This document shows positions 13,341 through 13,959 of a stretch of 13,959 bases of DNA, in pieces. This DNA comes from an uncultured Muribaculaceae bacterium. Its GTDB lineage: Bacteria > Bacteroidota > Bacteroidia > Bacteroidales > Muribaculaceae. The translations under genes and the position numbers were made by a program. The notes beneath the pieces were generated by a model, which did not search any database, was not told where the DNA came from, and saw nothing but the letters and a program-made list of their open reading frames with translations. Numbering within the stretch: the first letter of the stretch is position 1; each line of letters begins with the position of its first letter. The stretch spans positions 15,952 through 29,910 of the forward strand of contig CAJUHM010000032.1 in NCBI GenBank assembly GCA_910586475.1, given 5' to 3'.

Positions 13341-13787
13341 ATGGCTAAATCAGAAGTCAGAATCGACAAATGGATCTGGGCCGTCAGAATATTCAAGACA
13401 CGAACAATCGCTTCTGACGCCTGCAAAAAAGGACGAGTCATGATTGGTGACACTCCGGTCAAACCCTCTCGCACAGTTAAGGTCGGAGACATTGTCAGAG
13501 TGCGTAAACCGCCGATCACCTACTCTTTCCGCGTTCTTGCGCTCGCCGAAAACCGCATGGGAGCCAAGCTTGTGCCGGAATATATGGAAAACATCACCCC
13601 TCAGTCCGAACTCGACCTCCTCGACGTAATCCGCATCTCCGGATTCGTTGACAGACGTAAAGGACTCGGACGTCCGACAAAACGAGAAGGACGACAGCTT
13701 GAAGAATTCACATCGCAGATCTACGAAGACGACGAACGCGGCTGGGACTTCGATTTCGACGACGACTTCTTCGACGACGAAAACTGA
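13341..13787 (+). CDS. S4-domain RNA-binding protein (Hsp15-like)
   Basis: A 148-residue protein with an S4 RNA-binding domain at about 6-66. RIDKWIWAVRIFKTRTIASDACKKGRVMIG matches the helix-turn-strand S4 core, and PSRTVKVGDIVRVR completes it. The family member Hsp15 of E. coli binds free 50S subunits carrying stalled peptidyl-tRNA. That role fits this position beside pth and rplY, but is inferred here. The middle (about 112-125) is Lys/Arg/Gly-rich, and the C-terminal 20 residues are strongly acidic (DFDFDDDFFDDEN). E. coli Hsp15 instead has a basic tail, so the tail may be a Bacteroidota feature. It begins 16 nt after pth and probably ends the operon. Confidence 0.92.
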   Translation: MAKSEVRIDKWIWAVRIFKTRTIASDACKKGRVMIGDTPVKPSRTVKVGDIVRVRKPPITYSFRVLALAENRMGAKLVPEYMENITPQSELDLLDVIRISGFVDRRKGLGRPTKREGRQLEEFTSQIYEDDERGWDFDFDDDFFDDEN

Positions 13788-13861
13788 CCCGCACACCCCC
13801 TCTGTCGCCATCCGAAACAGCAAATTGTTGAATTCCGCCATCTTTTAGCTGCGGAACAGCT

Positions 13862-13869
13862 TATCTTTG
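13862..13869 (+). promoter_or_regulatory. Possible promoter -7 box near the right edge
   Basis: TATCTTTG is an exact TAnnTTTG match but has no TTG at the expected -33 spacing. Its predicted start site would fall at or beyond the ATG at 13875, so it may serve a later start outside the window or be coincidental. A GCGGCA/TGCCGC pair (13869-13889) surrounds that ATG. Confidence 0.3.
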
Positions 13870-13874
13870 CGGCA

Positions 13875-13959
13875 ATGTTGCAATGCCGCCCCCTCATACC
13901 GCCTCGCACGCGCCATCTCTTCCGCCGCGACTATGCCGCCCAGTTCGAACGCTGGGCCG
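13875..13959 (+). CDS. Partial reading frame of unknown function, cut by the window edge
   Basis: From the ATG at 13875 a frame stays open to the last base. It is rich in Arg and reads RRDYAAQFERWA near the end, like the start of a small basic protein. It is in the same frame as the S4 gene, whose stop is 90 nt earlier. I have a vague impression of short Bacteroidales proteins with a similar start, often near TonB-dependent receptors, but cannot support it from 28 residues. It could also be non-coding. Confidence 0.35.
   Translation, partial: MLQCRPLIPPRTRHLFRRDYAAQFERWA

Overview
The window looks like chromosome of a gut Bacteroidales bacterium, most likely Muribaculaceae-like. The genus-level guess is inference. 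Supporting signs are the gene contents (succinate-to-propionate Na+ decarboxylase operon, the cluster for L25, Pth and an S4 protein), promoter boxes of the Bacteroidota type (TTTG, about 20 nt, TAnnTTTG, seen almost perfectly before the L25 gene), and the lack of Shine-Dalgarno sequences. I see no tRNA, rRNA, CRISPR array, insertion sequence or integrase. No gene-free stretch exceeds 300 bases.

Minus strand, 56-4819: a five-gene propionate operon, read right to left. The order is methylmalonyl-CoA epimerase (mce), carboxyltransferase alpha subunit (mmdA), an OadG-type small subunit fused to an exported lamin-tail domain, the biotin carrier (mmdC), and the Na+-pumping membrane beta subunit (mmdB). 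Together they epimerise methylmalonyl-CoA, decarboxylate it to propionyl-CoA and export Na+. A terminator-like hairpin lies between mce and mmdA.

Minus strand, 4979-6271: one gene fusing a YczE-like (DUF6198-type) membrane domain to a cytidylate-kinase-like P-loop domain. A promoter box overlaps the upstream ATG, so the shorter start is preferred.

Plus strand, 6482-10696: an oxalate catabolism operon, frc (formyl-CoA:oxalate CoA-transferase), oxc (oxalyl-CoA decarboxylase) and an AEC-family carrier likely to exchange oxalate and formate. The set parallels the E. coli yfdW-yfdU-yfdV genes. A near-textbook terminator hairpin sits between frc and oxc, and another ends the operon. With the neighbouring Na+ pump, two decarboxylation-driven energy-conserving systems lie next to each other.

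Plus strand, 10883-13787: an alpha/beta hydrolase with its own weak promoter, then rplY (L25/Ctc), pth (peptidyl-tRNA hydrolase) and an S4-domain RNA-binding protein, probably one operon behind a strong promoter and a roughly 107-nt structured leader. Inside the first codons of pth is a perfect 14-bp inverted repeat with an 8-nt loop and a T5 tract. It looks like an intrinsic terminator embedded in a coding sequence and is the most surprising feature here. A partial reading frame of unknown function runs off the right edge.
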